Shown: positions 16,661 through 27,106, numbered from the stretch's first letter. The stretch is 51,568 bases of DNA from Anaerolineaceae bacterium 4572_78 (GCA_002084875.1 NBMH01000007.1:1-51568); one strand, 5' to 3'. The notes: generated by a model from the letters alone, not told the origin. Numbers and translations: made by a program.

Positions 16661-19246
16661 GAAAATTATCCTTAGACCTCGGTTTACTTGTGGCAATATT
16701 AATAAGTATATTCGCCATTTATCCCTTGTTAGCCCATGACGGTTTGCCAAATACCGCCGATGGCCCCGTGCATCTCATGCGACAGGTCGAACTCAATCAA
16801 GCATGGCAAGATGGCATTATTTATCCCCGTTGGGCAGCCGATTTAGCTTATGGCTATGGCATGCCCCTTTTCCATTATGCCCCACCTTTGTTATATCATG
16901 TAACACAGTTATTCCACATGACAGGAATGGAACTTGATACTGCCATGAAAAGCACAATTATTTTCATGATAATTTTGTGCAGTGTGGGCATGTATCTTTT
17001 TGGGCGAGACATGTTCAGTCCACAAGTGGGATTACTGACAAGTGCTGTTTATTTATATGCTCCCTATCGTTTACGGGAAATTTACATTCAGGGAAACTAT
17101 GGTCAATTTTGTGGCTTATCATTTTACCCTTTGATTTTCTGGTCATTTTACAATTTAATACGAACACAGCAATGGCGATATATATGCTTTGGGGCATTGT
17201 CTATGTGATATTGCTACTCATCTTGAAAAAAGAGAACAGGATTAAATCATTTTTACTCATAATCTTGACAGGATTGTTTGGGCTAGGTTTATCTGCGTTT
17301 TTTTGGCTACCTGCGTTTGGAGAACGAAATTTCATTCGCCTAGCAGGCATTACACAAGGCTTTTTTGATTTTCGCCATAATTTTATTACTTTTTCTGAAT
17401 TGATTGCTCTTCCACAAGCACTTGACTTATCAGCAATAAATCCTTATTATCCCTCAAGTTTAGGCATCGCCCAAATTACATTTTTTATCTTGGCTATGTT
17501 AGTATTTAGTTATGTAGTGATAGTCAAACTAATGTCTGATGCTCCAGTTGACGTTCATGGAGAGACAAAACTTGCTTTGTCCCTCCAACTTCTGACACCC
17601 ATATTTTTCCTCATGGCATTGATTTTCTACAGTTTCATGACCTTGCCCCAATCACAATGGTTGTGGGAAAATATTCCGTTAGTTTCTTTAACCGAATTTC
17701 CTTGGCGGATGTTAGGACCCGCTATATTTTGTGTAGCAGTACTAGCTGGAGCAACTGCACATGTTGTAGGACAGGTATTTTGCCAGGAACACCAACACTT
17801 GCACAAGCAATCAGCTACGAAGTTCAATCAGGAGCTATCGGCACAACAAGCACAGGCGAATTTCTACCAAAATGGGCTGACCATTACCCTACTGCTGAGA
17901 TACTATTACCCGATTATACATCAGGTCGCTTGCCTACCAAACTTGACCCTGCCTCATTACCTGATGGCAGCACAGCAACCATGCTAACCAATACTGCTCA
18001 TGAGACCCAAATTGCCATTGACAGCCCACAACCATTCCTAGCCACATTTCGCACCTTATATTGGCTCGGTTGGAAAGTATTAGTTAATGAACAACCGATT
18101 GATAATATCAACATAACCAAACCTGATGGGCTTATCCAAGCACCACTCCCATCAGGGAAATACATCGTTACTCTAAGATTGACAAACACACCAATACGTC
18201 ATCTAGCAAATATTATATCATGGGGAACACTTCTTTTATTTGTAGTAACTATATTTTACTTGTCAGATGGTTATGTACTACGGAAACCGCACAAATCCCA
18301 ACAAAAGAAGCGATATGGATAGCTGGATTGTTAATTATTACATTCATAATAAGTCGCTCATTCGTTGATTGGTTTCAGGTAAAATCCCCACTCGACCATG
18401 TCTTACAAAGCCCAATATCCACTCCAAGCCGATTTTGGAGATGAAATGCGTTTACTTGCCTTTGACCAATCACGTACAGAACTCACATCACATGACACAT
18501 TTCCTGTGACTCTTTATTGGCGGTCATTGCAAAACCTGACTACAAACTATCGTATTTTTGTCCACCTTGACGCACCAAATGGGCAAACATACATGGTTGC
18601 AGATGTTGAAAATCCAGCCGACATTCCCACATCACATTTGCCATCTGGAATGTATCTCCGTCATCCATTTAACATTGACATCCCGACCAATATGCCACCG
18701 ATTCGCTATGAAATTAATGTTGGAGTGTACCACCCAAACACATGGGAAAGGTTGCCATTGACAGCATGTGAAACATGTTCGCTAGGAAAAGATAAACTCA
18801 CTATCAGCTACATGTGGATTTTACCTGACTCAGCCATCAAGAAAAGTCAGATTCTCCATCTATTAAATTATCGCTTTGGAAAATCAATTACATTGCATGG
18901 CTATGACCTGTCATCTCATGGCGATAGTTACCGATTTACATTGTATTGGCAAACTGAATCTATCCTTAAGAAAAATTATACCGTATTCATTCATGCCATT
19001 GATACCAATGGTCAAATCACAGCACAGTTTGACAATCCGCCATTACATGGCTTGTATCCGACGACTGCTTGGCTACCAAATATTATGATTGCCGATAGTC
19101 ATACTATTGCCATTAATGAATCTGTTACGCATTTGATGATAGGTTTGTATAATGAATCGGGACGTTTAGCTATACTTGATGGGCAAGGTCATAAAATAAC
19201 TGATGATGCTATTGGTGTAGATGTAGTTGGAAAATGGAGGTATTAA
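16654..19246 (+). pseudogene. Frameshifted GT-C-like membrane protein with tandem beta domains
   Basis: Consecutive frames together encode one large membrane protein. 16654-17208 begins with a signal-anchor and HDGLPNTADGPVHLMRQVE, typical of the 6-PTP-synthase-related/PMT-like family, and breaks near 17208. Another frame continues with further helices (about 17190-17790). A third covers FLPKWADHYPTAEILLPDY to 18322. 18220-18444 overlaps it with a last helix. 18398-19246 encodes two beta domains (FPVTLYWRSLQNLTTNYRIF and RFTLYWQTESILKKNYTVF). At least three frame changes and a likely deletion near 17208 make it non-functional, though 18398-19246 could be translated alone. Confidence 0.78.
17559..17586. 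repeat. Divergent palindromic repeat inside the decayed gene
   Basis: GGAGAGACAAAACTTGC and TTTGTCCCTCC form an imperfect palindrome similar to the TCAAAGC/GCTTTGA family, positioned within the coding part of the glycosyltransferase pseudogene. Confidence 0.5.
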
Positions 19247-19278
19247 GTTTTTATTGTTCAAAAGATTTTGAATCGAAT

Positions 19279-19307
19279 TTGCAAATTATTTCGTTATGTG
19301 GTATACT
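19279..19307 (+). promoter_or_regulatory. Promoter for tRNA-Lys
   Basis: TTGCAA (19279-19284) and TATACT (19302-19307) with a 17-base spacer lie 7 bases before the tRNA. Confidence 0.65.
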
Positions 19308-19314
19308 ATTAAGT

Positions 19315-19387
<73 letters not shown>

Positions 19388-19415
19388 CATAATTTTAAAA
19401 TCACAGCGACTATAT

Positions 19416-20093
19416 TTAGTTATCTTCGTATCCATAGTTTAGCGGCACAATAAATACCCACACTAAAACGAAGCCTGCTATGAACCCACCAACATGAGCC
19501 CACCAAGCAACCCCTCCACTAGCCACATCACTTGTCAAAGCCATTGTACCATTAAATAATTGTGAGACAAACCAAAATATTAGATAGACAGCGGCTGGAA
19601 TCTCAACGGTATAAAAAATAACGAAGAGTGGAATTAAGGTCAGTATCTTAGAATGAGGAAATAAAATTAGATATGCTCCCAACACAGCTGAAATTGCCCC
19701 GCTTGCTCCCACAACAGGAATTGCCGATAATGGGCTAAACCAATAATGGCTTAAACCTGCAACAACGCCGCCTAACACATAAAATGTCAAGTATCCTTGA
19801 TGTCCCATCGTGTCTTCAATATTATCACCGAAGATGAACAAAGCCAGCATGTTTGAAAATAAGTGCATCCAACTGCCATGCAAAAACATGGAGGTGAATA
19901 AAGGAAACAAGTTGTTTAATCCCCCTTCTTGTGTGGCATTGAGCGGGATAAAGCCATACGTGAAAATGAATTTTGTCAATTCTGATTCGGGCATAAGAAA
20001 CTCAAACCCAAAAATAATAATATTAACCACAATTATCGTTACATTGACAATTGGAAATGTTTTAGATGGAATTGTATCCCGAAGTGGTATCAT
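19416..20093 (-). CDS. Rhomboid family intramembrane serine protease
   Basis: 225 residues with six predicted membrane helices. The catalytic serine is in GASGAISAVLGAY (Ser near 131) and the catalytic histidine is in WWAHVGGFIAGF (near 199). The loop with HGSWMHLFSNMLALFIFGDNIED is characteristic of the family. It should cleave membrane-protein segments; substrates are unknown. AGGTG lies 7 bases before the ATG at 20093. It is transcribed towards tRNA-Lys. Confidence 0.9.
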   Translation of the reverse strand: MIPLRDTIPSKTFPIVNVTIIVVNIIIFGFEFLMPESELTKFIFTYGFIPLNATQEGGLNNLFPLFTSMFLHGSWMHLFSNMLALFIFGDNIEDTMGHQGYLTFYVLGGVVAGLSHYWFSPLSAIPVVGASGAISAVLGAYLILFPHSKILTLIPLFVIFYTVEIPAAVYLIFWFVSQLFNGTMALTSDVASGGVAWWAHVGGFIAGFVLVWVFIVPLNYGYEDN

Positions 20094-20264
20094 AATTTAC
20101 ACCTATTGGTAATTTCTAGTAACAAAATTGACTATAACAATTTACTACGATTTAGGCAAATTTGCTCAATTGGGTCGAAGGTTGTCTAGCTAAAAAATTT
20201 ATCTCAAAAGTTTGATACTTTTGTATATTTATGTTAGACTGATTTTCAGAGTAGAATAAGCATT

Positions 20265-20337
20265 TTGCTTTTTCATGTCAAAGCAAGCTTTGACCCTCCA
20301 ACTTATCTTGTCAAAAAATAGCATTGAACAGCCCTCG
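20265..20337. repeat. Long copy of the palindromic repeat family
   Basis: GCTTTTTCATGTCAAAGCAA, the palindrome and CCCTCCA are followed by ACTTATCTTGTCAAAAAATA and GCATTGAACAGCCC. The same block of about 70 bases is inverted near 49950-50022. It lies directly upstream of ispG. Confidence 0.8.
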
Positions 20338-20381
20338 GGTGGAGTCTAAATTATTTGCATATTCAAGAGGAAATCATTACA

Positions 20382-21584
20382 ATGTTGAAATCAATTATCC
20401 AAAATGAGAATTTACTAACTGAAGATTGGGGAGTATCACAACGCCATAAAACACATGAGGTACAAATTGGCAAGGTACGCATTGGAGGCAATAATCCTAT
20501 TGCAGTTCAATCCATGACAAATACTGATACTGCTGATATTCAGGGTACTGTTCAGCAAATTATCGAACTTGTGGATGCAGGTTCGGAATTGGTGCGTGTT
20601 ACTGTCAATAATGACAAATCGGCTCAGGCAATACCTAAAATAAAAAATAGTCTTATTAAACAAGGGCATGACATTCCTATTATCGGCGATTTTCATTACA
20701 ATGGTCATGTCATTTTAAGTAATTATCCCGCATGTGCTGAGTCATTGGATAAATATCGTATCAATCCAGGCAATGTCGGTTTTGGTCAAGCTCAAGACTC
20801 TAATTTTAAGGCTATAATTGACATAGCTTTACATTATAATAAACCCGTTCGGATTGGAGTAAATTGGGGGTCGCTAGACCAGCAAACTTTAGTTCAATTG
20901 ATGAACGAGAATGCAAAATTAACGAATCCACGTCCAGCGAATGAAATCATGATTGCGGCTGTGGTGAAGAGTGCTTTGGAATCGGCTCATCTGGCTGAAA
21001 CATACAGCATGGCTTCGGACAAGATTATACTTAGCACGAAGATGTCACATGTTCGGGATGTGGTCATGGCTTATACACTTCTGGCTCGCCACAGCAATTA
21101 TGCTTTGCATGTGGGGTTGACAGAAGCAGGACTTGGCACCAAAGGGATTGTTGCCAGCACGTCTGCCATTGGATATTTACTTCAAAATGGCATTGGCGAT
21201 ACAATCCGCGTTTCGACGACTCCTCGACCTGGTGCTTCCCGCACAGAAGAAGTTGAAATATGCCAGCACATTTTGCAAACTAGCGGACTACGCCAATTTA
21301 GACCATATGTAACAAGTTGTCCAGGCTGTGGTAGAACAACAAGTACCCTTTTTCAACACATGACACAAGACATGGAACACTATTTTCAAATTGTCAATGG
21401 GCCTGGAGAATCCAAACAAGCACACATCGGCATTAGTTTGCCAGGCACAGGGGAAAGCCCACGCATGCCAGTTTATGTTGATGGTAAACGCCTGACTATT
21501 CTTAAGGGAGAAACAACCATGACAGAATTTAAGCGTATTGTTGAAAACTATGTTGAGGAAAAATACGGCAAAAATCACACTTAG
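20382..21584 (+). CDS. ispG: 4-hydroxy-3-methylbut-2-enyl diphosphate synthase (flavodoxin/ferredoxin)
   Basis: 400 residues from the ATG at 20382, preferred because AGAGGA lies just upstream; an in-frame TTG at 20355 is possible. It carries the IspG start (VQIGKVRIGGNNPIAVQSMT), the TIM-barrel segment LVRVTVNNDKSA and IPIIGDFHYNGH. The C-terminal [4Fe-4S] domain has SCPGCGRTT, and GPGESKQAHIGISLPGTGES follows. It converts MEcPP to HMBPP in the non-mevalonate isoprenoid pathway. It stands alone, with a repeat upstream. Confidence 0.95.
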   Translation: MLKSIIQNENLLTEDWGVSQRHKTHEVQIGKVRIGGNNPIAVQSMTNTDTADIQGTVQQIIELVDAGSELVRVTVNNDKSAQAIPKIKNSLIKQGHDIPIIGDFHYNGHVILSNYPACAESLDKYRINPGNVGFGQAQDSNFKAIIDIALHYNKPVRIGVNWGSLDQQTLVQLMNENAKLTNPRPANEIMIAAVVKSALESAHLAETYSMASDKIILSTKMSHVRDVVMAYTLLARHSNYALHVGLTEAGLGTKGIVASTSAIGYLLQNGIGDTIRVSTTPRPGASRTEEVEICQHILQTSGLRQFRPYVTSCPGCGRTTSTLFQHMTQDMEHYFQIVNGPGESKQAHIGISLPGTGESPRMPVYVDGKRLTILKGETTMTEFKRIVENYVEEKYGKNHT

Positions 21585-21592
21585 TAATTCAA

Positions 21593-22336
21593 TCAAAACC
21601 CAAATTTTAGACGACTCCACAAACGAGGTGGAAAATTATACTGCTTCATTATGTCTTGGACTTCGGTAACGTTATACTCCACCCGCCGAATTTCAAACTC
21701 CATCTTATCCGTATCAAGTATACCATAAGAAGCACGTGGGTCACCGTCACGAGGTTGTCCCACGCTACCAGGATTGATAATCAGACGTTGCACATCCAAT
21801 TCCTGAAGGTATCTTTCCGTAGTAGGAATAATTGCATCACACATCGTATCATAGATTTGTGATTCAACAAACACAATAGGACTGTGAGTATGCCCTACAA
21901 AACAATAATTAGTTTGAAAGTGAGCAAAGTTCAATTGGGCTATTCTAGGATATAAAACATATTCCCAAATAGGATGACGTGGACTAGCATGAACAAGAGT
22001 AAAGTGTGATTCCTGCTCAATAGGCTCATCAGGTAAACCTGCCAAATAATCTAAATTTTCCGTAGTCATTATTTCACGTGTCCACAATACAGCAAATTTT
22101 GCATTGGGATTAAAATCATCCACATTTAGGCGGTTTATTACCGCCCAATCGTGATTGCCTGCTAAACAAAGGTGGTCATGGCAACTTAATAGCTCGACAC
22201 ATTCATTTGGATGGGGTCCGTAACCCACAACGTCGCCTAAGCACCAAATTTTATCGTATTTATCTTTACTATCTTGCAAAACTGTTTCAAACGCAATTAA
22301 ATTAGCGTGAATATCAGAGATAACTAAATATCGCAT
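21593..22336 (-). CDS. Calcineurin-like metallophosphoesterase
   Basis: 247 residues from the ATG at 22336, which has AAGGAA upstream and gives the expected N-terminal MRYLVISDIHANL. The longer frame adds 30 hydrophobic residues without family support. Metal ligands lie in SDIHANL, GDVVGYGPHPNEC, GNHDWAV and GHTHSP. The order is that of the YfcE/ApaH-like group; likely substrates are phosphodiesters or nucleotides. Its end nearly meets the end of ispG (convergent). Confidence 0.88.
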   Translation of the reverse strand: MRYLVISDIHANLIAFETVLQDSKDKYDKIWCLGDVVGYGPHPNECVELLSCHDHLCLAGNHDWAVINRLNVDDFNPNAKFAVLWTREIMTTENLDYLAGLPDEPIEQESHFTLVHASPRHPIWEYVLYPRIAQLNFAHFQTNYCFVGHTHSPIVFVESQIYDTMCDAIIPTTERYLQELDVQRLIINPGSVGQPRDGDPRASYGILDTDKMEFEIRRVEYNVTEVQDIMKQYNFPPRLWSRLKFGF

Positions 22337-22503
22337 TTTTTTCCTTAAAATAGGCTTCATAACCAATCCGATGATACCACAAATTAATAAATTTACCAAA
22401 AGAAGAAAATAATTTTGGTAATTCATTTACATACAGAACAGACTTCTGGTTGTTCACAACAGCACAAACAAAATGTTTGTACTACATGGTTATGTTTAAA
22501 ACT

Positions 22504-22531
22504 TTGAATCCATTAAAATTAGTAGTATAAT
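22504..22531 (+). promoter_or_regulatory. Promoter for tsaE-tsaB
   Basis: TTGAAT (22504-22509) and a perfect TATAAT (22526-22531) are spaced by 16 bases, about 37 bases before the tsaE start. Confidence 0.6.
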
Positions 22532-22567
22532 TGAATTTAAGGAAAAGTCAATACTAGGAGATACCTA

Positions 22568-23056
22568 TTGTTTACTTCAGAACTCAATTTTATCAGCAAC
22601 AGCGAAGACCAAACTCGTCTTATGGCAACCGAGATGGGAAAATTAAGCAAAGCGGGTTATGTAATTGCCTTAATTGGTGATTTGGGAACAGGCAAAACTC
22701 GTTGGGCTCAAGGCTTTGGCTATGGTTTAGGGGTGCCAACAGAAATGGTGATTAACAGCCCGACATTTACATTCATCAATGAATATCATGGTCGTTTACC
22801 CTTTTATCATATTGATGTATATCGCCTTGAACAAGCTATTGAGGCTGAAACGTTAGGTTTAGATGATTTTTTATATGGTGGAGGTGTTTGTGTGATAGAA
22901 TGGGCGAACCATATAACTGCTTATTTGCCTTCAGAACGATTAGAGATTATGTTTAATTATCTTGAGACGACGCGAAGAGCTATTACCATGCGGGCTTATG
23001 GGGATGAATATAGCCGATTTTTAAAGGAGTGCCAAATTCAGCACTCCGTTTTGTAA
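22568..23056 (+). CDS. tsaE: tRNA t6A modification ATPase TsaE
   Basis: 162 residues. The P-loop is GDLGTGKTRWAQG (about 38-50). SPTFTFINEY and FYHIDVYRL follow, as does VCVIEWANHI, all diagnostic of TsaE (YjeE). It works with TsaB and TsaD to make N6-threonylcarbamoyladenosine at position 37 of ANN-decoding tRNAs. The start is TTG at 22568, preceded by AGGAGA at a 7-base spacing. tsaB follows after 48 bases. Confidence 0.93.
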   Translation: MFTSELNFISNSEDQTRLMATEMGKLSKAGYVIALIGDLGTGKTRWAQGFGYGLGVPTEMVINSPTFTFINEYHGRLPFYHIDVYRLEQAIEAETLGLDDFLYGGGVCVIEWANHITAYLPSERLEIMFNYLETTRRAITMRAYGDEYSRFLKECQIQHSVL

Positions 23057-23104
23057 ATATATCAGTTATGACTTTACCATCACCATGCTATTTATGGAGT
23101 TCGT

Positions 23105-23758
23105 ATGATTTTAGCGATTGATACTGCAACAAGTTTTGCTGGTTTAGCATTGTATGATTCAGATACAGTATGGGGCGAAGAGATTTGGTATACCAATCGT
23201 AACCATACCGTTGAGTTGTTGCCACGATTAAACCGCATGCTCAACACAATTAGTGTTTCTGTTTCAAAATTAGAGTGTATTGTTGTCTCGCATGGTCCTG
23301 GTTCATATACAGGGGTGCGCATTGCTGTAGCAGTAGCAAAAGGATTAGCATTACCGCATCAAATACCGTTGGTTGGGGTTTCTACTTTGGATATAACTGC
23401 TTATCCTCACAAAAATCAGCCGTTACCAGTTTATGCTATGGCTCAAGCAGGGCGTAAACGACACTTGATTGCTCGGTATCAATGGCATGATGATGTGTGG
23501 ATACAAACAATTTCTCCTTTTCTAACAACAATTTCTGATGTGGTAGTCCATTTAACAGAACCTATATTGATTGCAGGTGAAATTACAGCCAAAGAAGCAA
23601 ATTACTTACAGGAAAAGCTACCTGATTTTGTTCATGTCGTTAATCCTATTCATCGCATTCGGCGACCTAGCATTTTAGCTGAAATAGGAATGACAAAACT
23701 GAACAATCAATCTAAATCAGATAATAATTTAGAACCTGTATATTTAAATAGCCCGTAG
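23105..23758 (+). CDS. tsaB: tRNA t6A modification scaffold protein TsaB
   Basis: 217 residues, ASKHA-fold. The start is ILAIDTATSFAGLAL and the conserved core VSHGPGSYTGVRIAVAVAKGLA follows at about 60-80. Residues from about 110 are more variable, as usual. TsaB lacks catalytic activity and holds TsaD and TsaE together. The gene order tsaE-tsaB fits a small operon; tsaD is not in the window. Confidence 0.92.
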   Translation: MILAIDTATSFAGLALYDSDTVWGEEIWYTNRNHTVELLPRLNRMLNTISVSVSKLECIVVSHGPGSYTGVRIAVAVAKGLALPHQIPLVGVSTLDITAYPHKNQPLPVYAMAQAGRKRHLIARYQWHDDVWIQTISPFLTTISDVVVHLTEPILIAGEITAKEANYLQEKLPDFVHVVNPIHRIRRPSILAEIGMTKLNNQSKSDNNLEPVYLNSP

Positions 23759-24141
23759 CCATGATTTCCAATCATGTTCGCAATTAGAAATTGTGGCTAC
23801 AATCGTATACCATGCGTACAGAGATCGTTGATATTAAGAACAATTACACCAACTGAAAAACTTGGCAAACAAGTACATGCTCTCATGAACCAATAGAAAG
23901 TCTTGCAATATTTGCAAACTCTTTCAATCACCTGTACAATCAAGGAAAGGACACATTGAATCAATGACTGTCTTGGGTCACAGGAATTACAAGGTTGGTC
24001 TTGTGACTCCCGTGAATGATGTTTATTAATTTGTCAAACATATTGTGTGGACACTGGCTAGCCGATAATTAACGTCATGTAATTGTCGTTTGTCCACTGT
24101 CTATGCAATGTGTTTAAGTAATATATTAGAGGAGATTAAAT
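23759..24141. other. Intergenic region without an intact gene
   Basis: In these 383 bases I find no complete gene. A short frame near 23835-23960 with broken continuity (SLAIFANSFNHLYNQGK) faintly resembles the start of OrfB/TnpB proteins, too weakly to call. The end serves as the leader of the RNase J gene. Confidence 0.5.
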
Positions 24142-25806
24142 TTGAAAGATACATTAAAAATTATTCCGCTTGGTGGTTTAGGCGAAGTGGGACGTAACAT
24201 GATGTTGCTTGAGTATGACCACCAGGCAATTATGGTTGATTGTGGCATTATGTTCCCCACGGGAGATATGTTAGGTATTGACTTGGTTATACCAGATATT
24301 AATTATCTGCGTTCAAATCCTGACGTACTAAAAGGGATTTTCATAACGCATGGGCATGAGGACCACATCGGAGCCTTGCCATATTTGATTGAAGAATTAA
24401 ATGTACCGATTTATGCTACGAAATTAACCTGTGCATTTATTGAGTATAAACTTCAAAATGCTCGACGTGGAAAAGCTCCCAAAGCTGACTTGAACATCAT
24501 CACAGAAAAAGATACAATTAATGTCGGTCCATTTCAGGTTGAACCATTTGCTGTCAGCCACTCCATTCCGAATGCTGTTGGTCTTGGGATTCATACGCCA
24601 CAGGGTTTAATCGTCCACACTGGCGAATTTAAGTTTGACCCCAGTCCATACAGTGGTCGTAAAACAGATAAAGAACGATTGCAACGCTATAGTGATATGG
24701 GTGTTTTGCTTTTAATGTCTGACAGTACTAATGCAGAACATGAGGGAATAACCCCTTCCGAGCAAACAATTGCGGAAAGCATGAATGAGATTTTTGACAA
24801 TGCTAAAGGACGTGTGATATTGGCAACGTTCGCTTCAAATATTGACCGTGTGCAACTTATGGCTGATGCAATAATTGCTCATGACCGCAAAGTCGTTTTT
24901 GTGGGACGTAGCATGGTTGAATTTAGCCGCATTGCTCGTGAATTGGGATATTTGAATATTCCTAATAAACATATTGTACCTTTGGACCAGGCGGAACGTA
25001 CATCAGACTCAAAGGTGGCATTTATATGTACTGGGACACAAGGCGAGCCCAATAGTGCCTTAGTACGCATGGGAAATGATGACCATCGACAAATCGAAAT
25101 AAAATCAGGTGATACGGTTGTGGTTTCAGCCTCGATTATTCCTGGTAATGAAGAAGTTGTCAATACAAATATTGACAACTTATTCCGATTGGGAGCTGAT
25201 GTCATTTACCAACAACTTAAACATGTCCATGTTTCAGGTCATGCCAATCGTGAGACTCTGAAAGAAATGATAGCACTTGTCAAGCCAAAGTATTTCATGC
25301 CAATTCAAGGTGAATACCGCATGCTTAGTTTGCATGGTCGTCTGGCAGAAGAAATGGGCATACCTGCCTCGAATATTATTGTGATAGAAAATGGTCAAAT
25401 CGTCGAAATTAATCGGGATGAAGTATCATTTGGGAAGAAATTTCCTACTGATTATGTTTTTATTGATGGCTCAAGCGTGGGTGATGTTGGAAATGTCGTT
25501 TTGAGAGATAGACATAACTTATCTCAAAATGGTTTTGTTAGCTGTGCAATTGCCATTAAGGAAAGTTCAGGCAAGTTAGTTGAGGGACCAGAAATTATTT
25601 CGCGAGGATTTATTTACATTCGTGAAAACGAGTTCATGCTCGATGAAGCGGCTGATTTAGTTGTACAGTCAATTGGTCGCAAGCGTCGCAAGCGTAAATT
25701 AACATCAGATGTGCTAAATGATACTATTCGTAGAACACTCTCTGATTTCTTTTACAAAACAACAGGGCGTCGCCCCATGATTTTCCCTGTTGTATTGGAA
25801 GTATAA
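24142..25806 (+). CDS. rnj: Ribonuclease J
   Basis: 554 residues, the normal size. The metallo-beta-lactamase motifs are ITHGHEDHIGALPYL (about 70-84), AVSHSIPNA and HTGEF. The beta-CASP region contains FASNIDRVQLM and GTQGEPNSALVRM. VHVSGHANRETLKEM and PIQGEYRML are RNase J hallmarks, and a C-terminal domain follows. It combines endonuclease and 5'-3' exonuclease activity in mRNA decay and rRNA maturation. It starts at TTG with AGGAGA just upstream. A terminator follows. Confidence 0.95.
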   Translation: MKDTLKIIPLGGLGEVGRNMMLLEYDHQAIMVDCGIMFPTGDMLGIDLVIPDINYLRSNPDVLKGIFITHGHEDHIGALPYLIEELNVPIYATKLTCAFIEYKLQNARRGKAPKADLNIITEKDTINVGPFQVEPFAVSHSIPNAVGLGIHTPQGLIVHTGEFKFDPSPYSGRKTDKERLQRYSDMGVLLLMSDSTNAEHEGITPSEQTIAESMNEIFDNAKGRVILATFASNIDRVQLMADAIIAHDRKVVFVGRSMVEFSRIARELGYLNIPNKHIVPLDQAERTSDSKVAFICTGTQGEPNSALVRMGNDDHRQIEIKSGDTVVVSASIIPGNEEVVNTNIDNLFRLGADVIYQQLKHVHVSGHANRETLKEMIALVKPKYFMPIQGEYRMLSLHGRLAEEMGIPASNIIVIENGQIVEINRDEVSFGKKFPTDYVFIDGSSVGDVGNVVLRDRHNLSQNGFVSCAIAIKESSGKLVEGPEIISRGFIYIRENEFMLDEAADLVVQSIGRKRRKRKLTSDVLNDTIRRTLSDFFYKTTGRRPMIFPVVLEV

Positions 25807-25840
25807 ATCGTAGAACAGACATTTTGTCTGTCATATCAGG

Positions 25841-25873
25841 AGCCGAGCCTTTCAAAAACTCGGCTTCTATTTT
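25841..25873 (+). terminator. Rho-independent terminator of the RNase J gene
   Basis: The stem AGCCGAG/CTCGGCT with an 11-base loop is followed by TCTATTTT. Two small imperfect hairpins (ACAGACATTTTGTCTGTC; GGACATTTCGTCC) flank it. Confidence 0.75.
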
Positions 25874-26038
25874 GTAGAAAGGACATTTCGTCCATCATAT
25901 TTATGGAACTTTCCCAAATGATTCACGTATTAACTAACATAAATATATTAAGGTAGGTCGTACCCCTGTGATAGCCTAACGGTGGGCAGGCACGAGGCAC
26001 TGCCCTACACATGATTTAATCTGGAGGTAGTTATTGTT

Positions 26039-26506
26039 ATGAAAGCTATATATCAAAACCCCACCAACGATGAACGAAAATTAGCATCATTAGCTCATGG
26101 AAGTATTCTGGTTACATTTATCATTTCTGTTTTTTCATCAGGGCTTGCTACGCTTTTACCCTTACTTATCCCCATGTACATTGGCTGGTCACATAAAGAC
26201 CGTTCGAAGTATGTTACCTTTCATGCCTGGCAAGCGGCTACTTTCCAAGTTAGTGTGATGATATTTATGCTTGTACTTGGGACAGTTCTAGGAATAGCAT
26301 GGGGTGTAACAACCCTATTAATGCCCGTCTTGATTGGCTTTTTACTTTTGCCTGTTGCTATCGTTTTAAGCGTTGTTATTGGAATCACATTATTTTTCAC
26401 CCCCTTGAGTGGATTAGCCTACGGACTAATTGCCGCTTGGGAAGTTTATCATCATGATAATTTCCGTTATCGTCTCATTGCCAATTGGGTTGAGAATCGA
26501 TTGTAA
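26039..26506 (+). CDS. DUF4870 family membrane protein
   Basis: 155 residues with about four membrane helices. The DUF4870 pattern is visible: ERKLASLAHGSIL at the start, SKYVTFHAWQAATFQ in the middle, and a final helix ending GLIAAWEVYHHDNFRYRLI. The family's function is not known. A GGAGGT site precedes the ATG. The CoxG-like gene follows after 27 bases, probably in one operon. Confidence 0.82.
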   Translation: MKAIYQNPTNDERKLASLAHGSILVTFIISVFSSGLATLLPLLIPMYIGWSHKDRSKYVTFHAWQAATFQVSVMIFMLVLGTVLGIAWGVTTLLMPVLIGFLLLPVAIVLSVVIGITLFFTPLSGLAYGLIAAWEVYHHDNFRYRLIANWVENRL

Positions 26507-26533
26507 TTGCATAACATCAATTAGGAAACACAT

Positions 26534-26974
26534 GTGGAAATAGCAGATAGTTACATTTTTCAAACACTTCATCAAACCGTTTGGCACACCGTTTCATCAG
26601 CCGAAATTTTAGCTACCATCTTGCCTGGTTTTGAAGAATTAGAAAAGATTGATGACAATTCATACAAAGCAAAAATAAAAGTAAAGATTGGTCCAGTATA
26701 TGGTTTCTTCAACGGCGAGGCAATTTTTTCAAACGTTATCCCACATGAAGGATACCATGTACATGTCAAAGCGAATGGTAGACTTGGTTCAGTCGAAGGA
26801 ATGGGACGAATCAATCTTCAGGCAGAAAATAACAAAACAATTTTACACTACACAGGTACTGTTGAATTAGGAGGTTGGTTGGCTTGGGTTGGCTGGCAAT
26901 TGTTAAACTCGGCAATGGAATTTTTAATCGGCAAAAGTTTGGATAGAATTAACCAATATTTTCATGACAACTAA
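26534..26974 (+). CDS. CoxG-like SRPBCC protein
   Basis: 146 residues with the helix-grip fold. The N-terminal strand is followed by ILATILPGFEELEKIDDNSYKA, then VKIGPVYGFFNGEAIF and GSVEGMGRINL-ending strands typical of the CoxG/SRPBCC group (named from carbon monoxide dehydrogenase subunit G). No dehydrogenase subunits are nearby, so a generic lipid or ligand-binding role is likely. The GTG start at 26534 follows AGGAAAC. Confidence 0.82.
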   Translation: MEIADSYIFQTLHQTVWHTVSSAEILATILPGFEELEKIDDNSYKAKIKVKIGPVYGFFNGEAIFSNVIPHEGYHVHVKANGRLGSVEGMGRINLQAENNKTILHYTGTVELGGWLAWVGWQLLNSAMEFLIGKSLDRINQYFHDN

Positions 26975-27012
26975 TGCAAGAAGTTAAGATTACACGATTA
27001 CTACAAGGCATT

Positions 27013-27050
27013 AAAAAAGGTCACACCCATCTGACAGGTGTGACCTTTTC
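27013..27050. terminator. Strong bidirectional terminator hairpin
   Basis: AAAAGGTCACACC/GGTGTGACCTTTT is a perfect stem of about 13 bp with A- and T-rich flanks. It sits between the plus-strand CoxG-like gene and the minus-strand tRNA-Gly, so it can serve both. Confidence 0.85.
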
Positions 27051-27106
27051 CACTGAAAGGAGATAACCCATGCTTTTCAGCAAAACTAAAAAATTCTACC
27101 AACGCA

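Noticed and set aside
23835-23960. Possible TnpB/OrfB N-terminal remnant
   Set aside because: The resemblance is limited to about 20 residues with broken frames, too weak to call.
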